A DNA stretch of 64,000 nucleotides from Eulemur rufifrons (lineage: Eukaryota > Chordata > Mammalia > Primates > Lemuridae): the NCBI RefSeq assembly GCF_041146395.1, contig NC_091012.1:14994193-15058192 (forward strand). Reading direction: 5' to 3'. The notes beneath the pieces were generated by a model that saw only the letters and a program-made list of their open reading frames with translations, ran no database searches and was not told where the DNA came from. Shown here piece after piece: positions 48,640-61,708 of the stretch (within the stretch, counting starts at the first letter, position 1; each line of letters starts with the position of its first letter). A program made the position numbers and the translations under genes.

Positions 48640-50220
48640 CATAGAAACCTTAAATATACTGTCCCTTTGAGTGCTTCAAATTGCTGAATATATTTATACT
48701 CCCAACTGATACATTGTATTTTGAGACTTGTATTCCATAATTTCCCCCTATTTAATACTATCAGGAAGTTGTCATTCACATATATGTGTGTAAGTGTGTG
48801 TATATATATTTGTGTGTGTAACTGGTAAATTTTTCCACAAATAAGAATTGCATAACTGTATATATTTATTTTATACATTGTAAGTATTGCTGCAGTATAC
48901 AAGGGGATACAGAATTTTCTTGAGATATTCATTTTACATCTTTGGTTATACTCAGAAGTAGAATTGATGAATGATAAGGCAGTTCTATTATTTACATTTT
49001 TAAACAAATCTCTATGATGACACTACCTGTTTACAAATCAATAACAGTGTACAGGGATTGCTTTTCTGCACACTTTGCCCGCACTTGTTATGTCTCTTCT
49101 TTTGGACATTAGCCATTTTAACAGTTGTGAGGTGATACCTTATGATAATTTTGATTTGTGTTTGCATGATGTTTTGGTGATGCTGAGTTATTCTTCATGT
49201 TACCTTCATAAAAGAATTTTATGTCTCCCATTTAAATCTTTATTACATCTGGAGTTAGTTTTTGAATATCATGTAAGAAAAAAAATAGTCTACTTTTATT
49301 CATTTGTTTTTGGGTATCCAGTTTTCCAGCACCAAGCATTGAAGAGACCATACTTTCTGCATTGCACATTGCTAGTGCCTTAGGTAAAGGTTAGTTTACC
49401 TTATATACTTCGGTTTATTTCTGAGCTCTCCATTCTGTTCCATTGTTTTTTGTGTTGGTTTTATGTACATATTGTGTTTTTATTACTATCACGTCAAAAT
49501 ATAGTTTGAAATCAGAAAGTGTGATGCCAGAACCTTTTTTCTTTTTTCTCAATATTGTTCTGGCTCATCAAAGGTACATGAGATAGCACACAAATGTTAG
49601 GATTTGTTTGTTAATACTGTGAGTAATGCCCCTGGAATTTTGATAGGGAGTGCATTGAATCTATACATGGTTTTGGATAATATCTTTCTATTTACTCATG
49701 TCATCTTCAACTTCTTTTATTAATATCTTATAGTACTCAGTGTAAAGGTTGCTTTTTTTTACCACTTTGGTTAAATTTATTTTTTAGCATTCTATTCTCT
49801 TGATGTTATTGTAAATGAGAGCGTTTTCCTTTTTTATTGGATAATTTGTTAGTGTATAGAAAAACAACTCATGTTTGAATGTAAATTTTATATCCTGTGA
49901 CTTAACTGAGTGGTTTTATTACTTTATAAGGGTTTTTTTCCTGTCTTCTTTATGGTTTTTGACACATAAGATAATGCCATCTGAAAACAGTGTGGCATTA
50001 GTAAAGTAAAAGTGTTATTTTTACTTTTTCCTATCTAATTTGAGTGGATTCTTGTCATGTTCTTGCCTAGTTTTTCTACTTATGTCTTGTAGTAATATCA
50101 CAAAATAGAAGCATTAAGAGTGGTTGCACATTTTCCTTATATTGGTATTTGCACATGTGAAGGATTAAATACCTTTTCCAGTTTTTATAAAATGGTTTTG
50201 GAAGGTAAAGATGTTTTCTT
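48640..50220 (-). mobile_element. Old L1M remnant, 3' part, minus strand
   Basis: Complement of L1 ORF2 and 3' UTR, strongly diverged, from the 3' side near 48650 to reverse-transcriptase sequence near 50200. A TG/TA-rich simple repeat lies at 48779-48820. Confidence 0.68.
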
Positions 50221-50995
50221 TTGGGTACTTGGTCTAAAGGTATGTCCACTGGGTTTTCAATGAAGAGTTGCTTTAGCTAGGTCACAAGGCTTCCCCTTGC
50301 TCTGCAGTGGAGTCTGCATTTGGTGGGCCAATTTTGAAGGGCTTGGGCGGTTTTCAATCCTCTCTTGTTTCTGGGTAAGCTGGTTGCCTTCAGGATTTTG
50401 AACTCTACTCAAACATACTACGGTATGATTGTGCAGTTGAGTCTGCATATAGTGGGGCTGATACCAGATGTGTGGATGTGTGTGGCTCCCAATGAGTACC
50501 TTGGAAGTTTCCCTTCGGGTCTCTGTGTGGATCTATGCACTGAAAGAACTGGCCATGGACTGTAGTTTAGACAGCTGCAGCAGAGTCACACGTCTGCTTT
50601 TCAGATGACAGGAAGACCAAATTATTCAAGTCTGCCTCCATGGCTACAGATAGATGTGTCTCTCCCAAAGTCTCTGGATGAACAGCACCACTGTAACTTT
50701 ATCACAGGGAACAGTTAGAGACTCTGTGTATCCAAGTTGGTTGACCCATGATGTAGTCTGTAGTCAGGATAATGGGTCCTTTATTTTGGCACCTGAATGA
50801 GAGCCTGAATATTCAAAATAACCCTCCAAGATCTATGGTTCCACTAGGGTTTAATGACCTTCTATTTAAGTCCCCAAATTCAGATAAGTGTAATTTTCTG
50901 TGGATGGCCAGCAAAGTTTTGTTGTTGTTTGGAAAAATACAAGTGGATCCTTCCTCTCCCACCATATTGCTGAGTTTAGTCTCATATATTTTTTA
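50221..50995 (-). mobile_element. Possible L1M 5' UTR remnant
   Basis: GC-richer sequence with paired 'gagtctgcat' words at 50308 and 50440. It ends with 'caccatattgctgag' near 50960, which resembles the complement of an L1M 5' end. Family not confirmed. Confidence 0.4.
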
Positions 50996-51585
50996 TTTTT
51001 GATCTCTTCTATTTCATACTTTTATAATTTTAGAATCAAAGTTTCAGAATAGCATGACAGCATTTCAATTTCTCCACATTCTCACCATATGTATGTATGT
51101 TTGTATTTGTATATGTATTTATTTATTTAAAAGTTCTCAATGTAATGGATGTGAGGTGATATCTCATTGTGACTTTGGTTTGCATTTCTCAAAATATTAA
51201 CAATTTTAAGGGTACTTTCAAATTCTGTTTGTCCTTTTGTATTTCTTCTTTGCAGAAATGCGAGATCAATCCACTGTCCATTTTTCTATCAAGCTATTCG
51301 CTTTTTGTTGTTGAATTTTAGTTGTTGTTTGTATATTCATGATGTTAACTGCTATCCAATATGTGATTTGAATCTCTTTTTACCCATTTTGTAGAAGGCA
51401 TTTTTACTCCACTGAATCTTTTCTTTGTGCAGACATTTTGAAATTTGATGGAATCCCATTTTTCTTTTCTTCATTTTTATTGCTTATGCATTTGATGTTG
51501 CATCTACTAAAACAGTGCCAGGACCAATATCATGATCTTTCGCTTTTATTTTCTTCTGACAGTTTTATACATGTATTTCCTTCTT
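50996..51585 (-). mobile_element. Old L1M fragment, minus strand
   Basis: The complement of the L1 ORF2 C-terminal region ('gaggtgatatctcattgtgac' at 51151) and nearby sequence. It is interrupted by the short L1 at 51590. Confidence 0.6.
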
Positions 51586-51589
51586 TTAA

Positions 51590-51885
51590 TTTCAGCTCAT
51601 TATGAGGGTACAAAATTTTAGGTTATCTATATTGCCCATGCCCCACACTCCCCAGAGCCAGAGCTTCAAACGTGTCCATTCCCCAGACAGTGCTCATCAC
51701 ACTCATTATGTAGGTATACACCCATCTCCTCCCCCCTCCCCCATATCTGCACGACACACAATTGGTGTTATTCCCAAATGTACACTTAGGCGATGATCAG
51801 GGAAACCAATTTGCTGGTGAGTACATGTGGTGCTTATTTTTCCATTCTTGGGATACTTCACTTAGTAGAATGGGTTCCAATTCTT
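51590..51885 (-). mobile_element. Short 5'-truncated young L1 3' end
   Basis: The complement of the young L1 3' UTR begins at 'aatttcagctcattatg' (51586) and ends in 'ggttccaattc' near 51880. 'ttctttta' on both sides may be a short target-site duplication. Confidence 0.85.
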
Positions 51886-52211
51886 TTATATATCTCAAGA
51901 TCAAGTATGATTGGAACGGTATAGACATTGCATTAAATTTGTATATCACTGTGTATACTGTTGACATCTCAACAATTTTAAATCATCTGACCATTGAGCA
52001 TGAATACATTTAAGACTGTGTTAATTTTGACATATTTTTGTATTAGCCAGTTTATCTTTTGCTTTTGATTTCTAGGTCCACTTCATTTTTGCCAGAAAAT
52101 ATATGTTGTATGTTTTTAGACTTCTTCCAGTTGATGAAACTTAAGTGTCCTAATAGCATTTGCCATGTCTGATTGAAACTATTGTGTATTCTGCAACTTT
52201 TCACTGAAAAC

Positions 52212-52227
52212 CTCTTTAAATGTCTTT
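52212..52227 (+). repeat. Target-site duplication of L1-E, left copy
   Basis: 'ctctttaaatgtcttt' recurs exactly at 59601-59616. Confidence 0.95.
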
Positions 52228-52542
52228 TTTTTTATTTCATCTTATCATTATGGGGGATACAGAATTGCAGGTTACATACATTGCCCATGTACCGCTTTTT
52301 CCCCCAAGTCAAAGATCCAGGCGTGTCTGTTCCCCAGACAGTACGCGTTGCACCCATCATGTAAGTATATATCCTTCCCTTCCCCACCCCCCCTTCTCAA
52401 GTCAGCACCTTCAAGCGTGACCATTGCCCAAATGGTGCGCAATGCACTCATTATGTAGGCATACACCCATCCCCTTCCCCCACCCCCCACCTCAGTCTGA
52501 TATCCGATTGGTGTCGTTCCCAGATGTGTATTTAGGTGATGA

Positions 52543-55500
52543 TCAGGGAAACCAATTTTCTGGTGAGTACATGTGATGCTTGTGTTTCCATTCTTGGGAT
52601 ACTTCACTTACTATAATGGGTTCCAATTCTCTCCAGGAGAACCATAGAGATGTCGTATCTTCATTATTTCTTATAGCTGAGTAATATTCCGTGGTATATA
52701 TATACCACAGTTTACTAATCCAATCATGTATTGATGGGCATTTGGGTTGTTTCCACATCTTTGCTATTGTGAATTGTGCTGCTATAAACATTCGGGTACA
52801 TGTGTCTTTGTTACAGAATGACCTTTTTTCCTTTGGGTGTATGCCCAACAATGGGATTGCTGAATCGAATGGCAGGTCTACTTGAATCTGTTTAAGATAC
52901 CTCCATAATGCTTTCCACAGGGGTTGCACTAGTTTGCAGTCCCACCAGCAGTGTATGAGTGTTCCTGTCTCTCCACATCCACGCCAACATTTGTTGCTTT
53001 GGGTTTTTTTGATAAAGGCCATTTTCACTGGGGTTAAGTGATATCTCATTGTGGTTTTGATTTGCATTTTCCTGATGATTAGGGATGTTGAGCATTTTTT
53101 CATATGTTTGTTAGCCATTCTTATATCTTCTTTTGAGAAGTTTCTATTCATGTCATTTGCCCACTTTTTGAGAGGGTTGTTTGATTTTTTTCTTGCTGAT
53201 TTTCCTGAGTTCTAAATAGATTCTTATTATCAGTCCTTTATCTGATGTGTAATATGCAAAATTTTTTTCCCATTCTGTAGGTGGTCTGTTAATTCTAGTG
53301 ACTGTTTCTTTGGCTGTGCAGAAGCTTTTTTAATTTAATCATGTCCCATTCATTTATTTTTGTTGCTGCTGTGATTGTCTTGGGGGTCTTCTTCATAAAT
53401 TCTTTGCCTAGGCCAATGTCTGTAAGAGTCTTTCCTACATTTTCTTCTAGAAATCTGATTGTATCATGCCTAACGTTTAAGTCTGTTATCCACCGTGATT
53501 TGATTTTTGTGAGAGATGAAAGCTGTGGGTCCTGTTTCAGTCTTCTACAAGTGGCTAACCAATTCTCCCAGCACCATTTATTGAATAGGGATTCTTGTCC
53601 CCAGAGTATATTCTTTCCTGCTTTGTCAAAAATTAGGTGACTATATGAGGATGGTTCTATATTTGGATTTTCTGTTGTGTTCCACTGGTCTGTGTCCCTG
53701 TACTTGTGCCAGTACCAGGCTGTTTTAAGAACCATGGCCTTGTAGTATGGTTTTAGGTCTGGCAAATTAATACCTCCCATTTTGTTTTTGTTGCTTAAAA
53801 TTGCTTTTGCTATAGGGGCTCTTCTCTGGTTCCATACAAAGTGTATAATTATTTTCTCTACGTCTGTGAAGAATGATGTTGGTAATTTAATAGGGATTGC
53901 ATTGAATCTGTAGATCACTTTGGGTAGTATAGACATTTTAACAATGTTGATTCTTCCGATCCACGAGCATGGTATATTTTTCCATCTATTTGCAAGTTCT
54001 GCTATTTCTTTTCTCAGTGTTTCATAGTTTTCCTGATAGAGGTCCTTTACCTCTTTAGTTAGGTATATACCTAGATATTTTATTTTCTTTGTTGCTATTT
54101 TGAAGGGTATTGAGTCTTTAATTTGGTTTTCCGATTGACTGTTATTGACAAATATAAATGCCTCTGATTTGTGTATATTAATTTTGTAGCCTGAGACTTT
54201 GATATATTCGTTAATCAATTACAGGAGTCCCATGGTTGAATCCTGGGGGTTTTCCAGATATAGCATCATATCGTCAGCAAAAAGTGAGAGTTTGATCTCT
54301 TCCTTCCCTATTTGGACTTTCTTGATTTTGCTCTCTTGCCTGATAGCTCTCGCAAGGACTTTCAAAACTATGTTGAAAAGTAATGGAGACAGTGAGCAGC
54401 CCTGTCTGGTTCCAGTTCTAACTGGGAGTGCTTTCAATTTTTCCCCGTTCAGAATGATGTTGGCTGTGGGTTTGTCATATATGGCTTGTATCATTTTTAG
54501 GTAGATTCCATCAATGCCTATTTTGTTAAGCGTTTTTATCATAAAAGGGTGTTGAATTTTGTCAAATGCTTTTACTGCATCTAATGAGAGTATAATATGG
54601 TTTTTGTTTTTGCTTCTATTTATGTGGTGAATTACATTTATAGATTTACGTATGTTGAACCACCCCTGCATCTCTGGGATGAAGCCCACTTGGTCATGGT
54701 GGATTATTTTTTTTGATAAGTACTTGGATTCGATTTGCTAGTATTTTATTGAAAATTTTTGCATCTATATTCATGAGAGAAATTGGTCTGTAGTTCTCTA
54801 TTTTTGTTGCATCCTTTCCTGGTTTTGGTATCAATTTTATATTGGCTTTCTAGAACATGTTGGGGAGAATTCTATACTTCTCAATATTGGAGAATAGTTT
54901 ATGTAGGATGGGCACCAGTTCTTCTTTGTATGTATGGTAAAATTCAGGTGTGAACCCATCTGGACCAGAGCTTTTCTTTTTGGGAAGGTTTTTTATTGCT
55001 GTTTCCATTTCAGTTCTTGATATTGGTCTGTTCAGGTACTCTATTTCTTCCTGGTTGAGCCTGTGAAGACTATGTGTTTCTAAAAATTTGTCCATTTCCT
55101 CCACATTCTCCAGTTTGTGTGCATAAAGATTTTTGTAGTATTCATAGATGATATCTTGTATCTCTGTAGCATCGGTTGTGATTTCTCCTTTCATGTTCCT
55201 AGTGGAGGTTATTAGAGATTTTACTTTTGTGCTCTTCGTTAGTCTAGCCAGAGATGTGTCTATTTGGTTTATCTTTTCAAAGAACCAACTTTTTGTTTTA
55301 TTAATTTCCCTTATAGTTTCTTTGTTGTCCTTTTCATTTAATTCTGATTTGATCTTTGTAATTTCTCGCCTTCTGCTGGGTATGGGGTCGTTCTGTTCTT
55401 CTTTCTCCAGCTCTTTGAGTCTATTCGTTAGGTTGTCTATTTGCAGGTTTTCTGTCTTTTGGATATAGGCATTTATGGATATGAATTTCCGTCTCAGGAC

Positions 55501-56424
55501 TGCTTTAGCTGTGTCCCATAGATTTTGATAAGTTGTATCTCCATTGTCATTTAATTCAAAGAAGCTTTTGATTTCCATCTTGATTTCTTCCTTTATAGAA
55601 TAATTATTCAGGAGAAAGTTATTTAGCTTCCATGACTTTGAGTAAGAGTGAGGGTTTCTGTTTGTGTTCATTGTTACTTTTATTCCGCTGTGATCTGAGA
55701 AGATGCATGGTATAATTTCTATTTTTTTGAATTTTTTAAGACATGCTTTATGTCCTAGGACATGGTCAATCTTAGAGAATGTCCCGTGAGCTGATGAGAA
55801 GAATGTATAATCTGTGGACTTTGGGTAGAATGTCCTATAGATGTCAGCCATGCCCATTTGTTCTAGCATTCTATTTAGGTCCATTTTATCTTTGTTTATT
55901 TTCTGTTTAGAGGATCTGTCCTGTATTGTCAGTGGGGTGTTAAAGTCTCCAGCTATTACAGTATTCTTATCTCTCATTTGGTTCAGATCTAGTAGGGTTT
56001 GCTTTATGAATCTAGGTGCACCTAGGTTGGGTGCATATATATTGAGTATATTCATGGCTTCTTGTTGAATTGTGCCTTTAACCAGTATGTAGTAGCCATC
56101 TTTGTCTTTTATTATTTTTGTTGGTTTGAAAGCTAAGTTATTGGAAATTAAGATTGCCACACCAGATTTCTTTTGATTACCGTTTGCTTGAAATATCGAT
56201 TTCCATCCTTTTATTTTCAGTCTAAATGCATCTTTGCAGGTTAGGTGAGTTTCTTGAAGACAGCAGATACTTGGCTTGTGTTTTTATATCCATTGGGCCA
56301 ATCTATGTCTCTTGAGCAGGGAATTCAAGCCATTCACATTTATTGAGAAAACTGATAAGTGAGACGGTTTTTTGTTCAGATTGTTGGGTTGAACTTCATT
56401 GCGATGTTTTCTCTTCTGAGCCAT
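52543..56424 (-). pseudogene. L1-E ORF2, disrupted
   Basis: The original ATG is at 56424-56422. Catalytic motifs of the endonuclease and the FADD box are still readable, but nonsense changes occur at codon 47 (56284-56286), after ILPNMF near 54849 and after the motif GLL near 54218. A frameshift lies in the T-run near 54710, and another near 53330 comes from an extra T. The frame is regained for the C-terminal 202 residues (52543-53151), which include the cysteine motif. It would be unable to make full-length ORF2p. Confidence 0.94.
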
Positions 56425-56463
56425 TGTGGTTTCTGAAATTTGATCCTTAGCTCTTGAGTAGTT

Positions 56464-57465
56464 TTACATTCGTGGATCTTTCTTGTGCTGATCCGTGTGT
56501 AACTCTCTTTTGAGTACTTCTTGGAGGGCTGGTCTTATCTTGGTGAATTTCCTCAACCTTTGTTTATCTGAGAATGTCTTAATTTCTCCTTTGTATAGAA
56601 AACTTAGCTTAGCTGGGTACAAGATTCTAGACTGGGCATTATTCTGTTTCAGAAGATGAAAATGGGGCCCCAATCTCTTCTTGCTTGTAAGATTTCAGCT
56701 GAGAAATCTGGCATAATTCTGATGGGTTTTCCTTTGTAAGTTACTTGTTTCTTTCTCCTTACAGCTCGGAGAAGGGAATCTTTAGCGGATATTTTGGTCA
56801 GCCTGATGACTACGTGGCGTGGTGTTTTCTTATTTGCTGTGAATCTCCCAGGGGTCCTTTGAGCTTCTTGAATCTGTATGTCTAGAGTTTTAGCAAGGCC
56901 TTGAAAATTTTCCTCAATTATGTCTTCAAATAGCATGTCCAACCCTTGCTTATTATCTTCTTTACCCTCAGGAATGCCAATAACTCTCAAGTTAGGTTTC
57001 TTCACATAATCCCACATTTCTGGAAGACTCTGATCATTTCTCTTACTTCTTTGATCTATCTCTGGGACTGACTTATTTAGTTGGAAAGAGTTATCTTCAA
57101 TTTCTAAGATTCTTTCCTCTGTTTGATCTACCCTGCTCTTGAGACTTTCCACAGTGTTTTGTAGCTCTCTGAGTGAGTTTTTCATTTCTAGGAGTTCAGT
57201 TTGGTTTTTCTTCAATATTTCAATTTCTTTAGTGAATTTTTCCTCCAAATCCTATATTTTTTGTGGTTTCTTTGTGTTGGTTATCCATTGATTCTTGTAT
57301 ATTATTCAGCTTGTTTATAATCCATAATTGGAATTCTTCCTGTGACATGTTGGTGTTTTGAGTCTGGTTTGTGCCAAATGGTTGAGAGCTGGCATTTCTC
57401 TTTGGGGGTGAGCTTTCCGTTTGATTCTTTGTGCTCCCCGTGTTTTTTCGCTGGGCCCTTCCCAT
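56464..57465 (-). pseudogene. L1-E ORF1, disrupted by frameshifts
   Basis: The start MGRAQRKN at 57465 matches ORF1 of L1-C. Two frameshifts, near 57245 (early coiled coil) and near 56660 (C-terminal domain), split the protein into three pieces (57229-57465, 56649-57248, 56464-56673). Confidence 0.94.
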
Positions 57466-59600
57466 CTAGATTTATTGCTGGATCTTTTCTTATAGATTTA
57501 GTCTGGTTAACAGCACTCTTTGTGCTCTATTCTTAGGCTGTGAAGCAGTCTAGGTATATTGCTTCCTTTGGCAAGAGTGGGAGACTGTTGTGAATTGTTT
57601 AGAGATTTTTCTATTTTAGTTGGGGGACTGCTTCTGATGGGTCCAATCCTAGAGGATTGGAGTCATCCAAGACCACTTTGGCGAGTTAGGACACTGTGTT
57701 GTGGTCTTTCAGAAGACAGGCAGGGTCCACACTAGTAGTAGACCGAAATTCTCTTTGTTTGTTTGTTTGTTTGTTTGTTTCCCTTTGGTTCTTCTTCTGT
57801 AGGGGTGGTTTCTGTCTCTATCCACAGGAAAGATACTACCTATGGGGAGTGGACAGTGCCCTCACTCGCTCAGCACCCCAGTTGCTGCCGCTCCCATAGG
57901 CAAAAGTCTGCCTTGGCCCAATGTCCCCAGGGACCAGGCTCCACACTCTCGCTTCTGGAGAAGTATTCAGTGTTTACACATGGGCGGGGCCCCTATATAA
58001 GGTCCATGGACAAGGGGAGGGGGCCATCCAGGGAGCCTCTTGGCACCCTATTACTCCGCAGTGACTTGGCTGTGGGCCCCAAGATGGCGATTGCGTGCCT
58101 GCAGATCGCCGACGCTGGGGGTGACTGCTCCGGTTTCAGTATGTACCAGAGCCAGGGGCCTGGCCCGTTCTGAAGCTCACTGTGGTTCCCCAGTTAGAAG
58201 GCAAGAAGAGAGAAGAAAGAAAAAAAAAGAAAAGAAAAGAAGAGAAAAGAAAGAAAAGAAAGAGAAGAAAAAGAGAAAAGAAAATATATATATATATTAA
58301 AAAAACACAAAAAACCAAACCAAAAACACCAAGAACACAAACAAGAAAGAACAAAAACAAAACTACACAACACCACACCACACCGCAAAATAAAAGATAC
58401 ACAGATCTGAAGTATATAGTTCGGCGACTCTACGTTTTTGTTTTTACGCCTTAGCGCAGCTCTGCCCCTTCACGCCCGCTCGGCAGCTTTTGGGTCCCGA
58501 GCGGTTTCGCTGTCGATTTCAAGATGGTGCCTGCTCACCCTCTGAGCTCCGGGGGTGGTGGGGATCTAGCTTCCGCATTCAAAAGGCATGGCAGCCAGAC
58601 GCCTGGAGGGCAAAGGTGCCCACTAAGGCTGTCCGACTCGTAAGCTGCCACACACACAAAAAAAAAAAAAACAGAAAAAAAATACACCAAGAATAAAATA
58701 TATAGTTCAGCGAGCCTATTATTTTTATTTATTTATTTATTTTTTAATGCCTTAGTGCAGCTCCGCCCCTTCACACCGAACGCGGTCCCGGCAGAGATTC
58801 CCCCAGGGTCCAAGCTGTTCACCCTTTATTGTCTCCTGCCCAGCGTGCTCATGCATATCCCATGCTCCTGGCATGGGTTCAGAGACCAGCGGAGGGCACC
58901 GGGCAGAGATAGCTGCTCGGAACCTTATGGCTCCCGAGTGGTTTCACCTTCGCTTTCAAGATGGCACCCGCAGAGCTCCGGGGCTGGAGGGGACCGGCTC
59001 CCCGGCAGGCAGAGACTGCCACTTCTGGGGGGCTGGCGAGCAAGGATGCCCACTGGGGGCCAGCGCTGGAGAACCGCCAAAAAAGGCATCGAGGAGGCAC
59101 AACGTAATTATTTGCTCGCGGATCCTTTGTGCTTTTCTGCCCTGGCGCAGGTCCGTCCCTCCTCACCAAGGGCTGTCTCAGCTGAGACCCCCCAGGTTCT
59201 AAGCTATTTTCCTGAAAAAGCCTCCTGTCTGCAATGCCCCACGTCTCCCTCGGTGATTCTGCACTGGCTTGAGGCAGGTCTCTAAACAATTGGGAGTGGA
59301 GGTCAGTGAGGAGAGTAAGCCGCTTTCCCAGGAGGCTGCCCCTGCCCTACCTGGAGGCGGGTGCAGCCGACCTGCGCTCTGCTGTCTACTGTCTGTCCCG
59401 CATTCTGCAGAATTTCGCGATCCTAATTTTCGTTTGCCACAGACCTCACTCGCTCTGTTTGTCCCACATTGATTTTCCGTGGATTCACACCACTGTTCCT
59501 GTGTGGGAGCGGTCCTCTAGCGTTGTGACAGGTCCGGATCCACAGCTTCCTCACTGGGAGCGCGGATCCAGGCAGTCACCACCACTGCGCCATCTTCTCT
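57466..59600 (-). promoter_or_regulatory. L1-E 5' UTR with internally duplicated promoter segments
   Basis: The complement of a GC-rich L1 promoter. The YY1-like motif lies at 59588-59598. It does not have the 71-bp array of L1-C. Instead, a larger unit marked by 'gcagctctgccccttcac' occurs at about 58456 and again as 'gcagctccgccccttcac' at about 58756. Each copy is followed by a 'gtttc...tttcaagatgg' block (58504 and 58942). The purine tract at 58195-58350 corresponds to the pyrimidine tract of L1-C. Confidence 0.8.
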
Positions 59601-59616
59601 CTCTTTAAATGTCTTT
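59601..59616 (+). repeat. Target-site duplication of L1-E, right copy
   Basis: Exact copy of 52212-52227. Confidence 0.95.
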
Positions 59617-61690
59617 CACATCACACTGATCTATAATGTTTTTCCCATTATCTGTTTCTTATTGATCTTCTATCAAATTTTTGTGTTCATTATTGAAAGT
59701 GAGGTCTTGCAGTCTCCTATAATTAGTGTTTTGCTAGGTGTTTCTTGCAACACTTCTGTCCACACTTTTGTTCCTATTTGCTTAATATATTTAGAAGTCC
59801 TGATGTCTGTAATATATATTTAAAATATCTATGATAAAATACGTGCATTGCATGTATATATCTATGTGTATCCTGTGCTATAGATTTCTGCTAAATGACA
59901 CATTTTATCAGTATGTTATAACAGTCTTTGTCTCTTCTGATGGTTTTTGACTTAAGGAGTATTTCCTTTAATTATGGCCACACTATCCTCCTCTAATTAT
60001 TTACATACATTTTTTTTTTTTACAATTACTTTCAACCAATTTGACTTTTCAGAGCTAAAGGAAGGCTTTCGTAGGTGGCATATTGTAGAGTGCTGTTTGT
60101 TTTTTATCCATAAAGTCATCTTATTTTTCATTAGAGAATTTAAACCACTTATATTTAAAGTAACTTCTAAAGGATATGAACTTACCATTGAAATTTTTTA
60201 ATTCTTTCCCATGTGCCCTGTAGATGCATTGTTCCTCATTGCCTGTCTTATTCTCTTTATTTTTATTTCCTTGATTTTGACATGACATGCTTTGATTGCT
60301 TTCCCATTGGCTTTTGCATACCTTCTACAGGCATTCTGTTTGTGACCACATTAGGAAATGGAGACTAACTAAATAATCTCTGTGTTATAACAATATATCT
60401 GAATCTCATAACAGCTTCGCTTCAAGTGAATAAAAAACCTACATGTCTTAAAGTGCCACATGTTCTTATTAATGTCACAAATTATACCTTTTATATTGTA
60501 TATGTGAGAACAGATTTTTGCGCATTTATGCTTTCAGTTTTTTTAAGTTCTATAGATTTATTATGAGGGTTTATGAACCATCATTATCAAATAGAATTCT
60601 ATATCTGTTTATACATTTATCTTTAACACAGAACTTTATGTTTTTAACTGTTTATAATGCTACCCAACATGATTTTATTTTTCATCACAGTGGACCCCCT
60701 TTACATTACTTTTGGCCTATTCACATGGTGATGAACAGCATTGACTTTTGCTTAGCTTGGAAAATCTTTAATTTTTCTCTTTTTTTTTGCAAAAAATATT
60801 TCCCAGAGGAAGCCTTCTTAATTGGTAATATATATATTTTTTTATCACTCTGGCATTTAGAAAATTCTCAGCTGCCTTATTCTCCAAATAATCTTTCCGC
60901 CATTTTCCCACTATATTCTTCTTCTAGGAATCTTTCTTAGACATATTGGTCTACCTGACTGTGTCCAATACGTCCCATACTCCACCTTCAGTTGTGTCCC
61001 TTTTAAAATTTTGCTTCCATGACTCAATATTTATAAATGAAATGTCTTCAACTTTCTGATTCTTCTGCTTCATTAAGTGTGCTTCTGTGCTTCTCTAGTG
61101 AATTTTTCATCTCAGTTATTGTATTCTTCAGCTCTACAATTTGTGTTGGGTTCTTGTTATAGTTTTTATGTCTGTTAATATCTTAGTTTCTTCAGGCATC
61201 ATTTTGCAGATTTTGTTGTCTGTGTTTTGTTTTTCTTGTAGGGGATGTTTCAGATGATTATTTCTAAGGTTTATCAGAAAGTACAAATATCTCCATTTCT
61301 TAAGCATTGGTTCCTGGAGATTTATGTTTTTTGTTGCTGTGGGACAGGTTTTGTGAATCCTCTGCATTCCCTGAAATCTTGTGATAAGTTCAGTTAATTT
61401 TGTCTTTGTTTTTACTTATACATTGAAATTTTGTGTGACAATATTCAACTCTGATCACTTTAACATAGTATGATTTAATATTTAAATATGAACTAGCAAT
61501 TTATCCAGTGCTAAAATAATTTTCTATGTGTTTGCTTGCCTGTATGAGTAAAAATTATGTCTAGTTTGTTTCAAACTTACTTATTTGTTTTCTTGGTTTG
61601 TGGTCTATAATTCTTTTATCTTTACTGGGTGAGTAGTCATAAAAATTGTAATTTAAGCAGTTCTTTATTGCTGAAGGTGTATTATATTGG
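59617..61690 (-). mobile_element. Old L1M remnant, 5' part, host of L1-E
   Basis: The complement of an old L1: endonuclease/N-terminal ORF2 sequence at about 59640-60360 ('tagagaatttaaaccactt' near 60131), then sequence resembling the ORF1/5' region near 61080-61200. The same element appears left of L1-E at about 51890-52211, so L1-E inserted into it. Confidence 0.62.
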
Positions 61691-61708
61691 TGTGAGAGAA
61701 ATAATCAT

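Larger units (their letters stand above)
52228..59600 (-). mobile_element. L1-E: full-length but inactivated L1, minus strand
   Basis: The 7.4-kb insertion is flanked by a 16-base target-site duplication. It starts (right end) with the complement of 'gaagatggcgc' at 59588-59598 and ends (left end) in poly-T at 52228. It has the same organisation as L1-C, to which it is closely related, but both ORFs are broken. It lies in the opposite orientation to the KRAB exons and about 4.6 kb downstream of the last one, so it would sit in that gene's intron if the gene continues. Confidence 0.95.
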
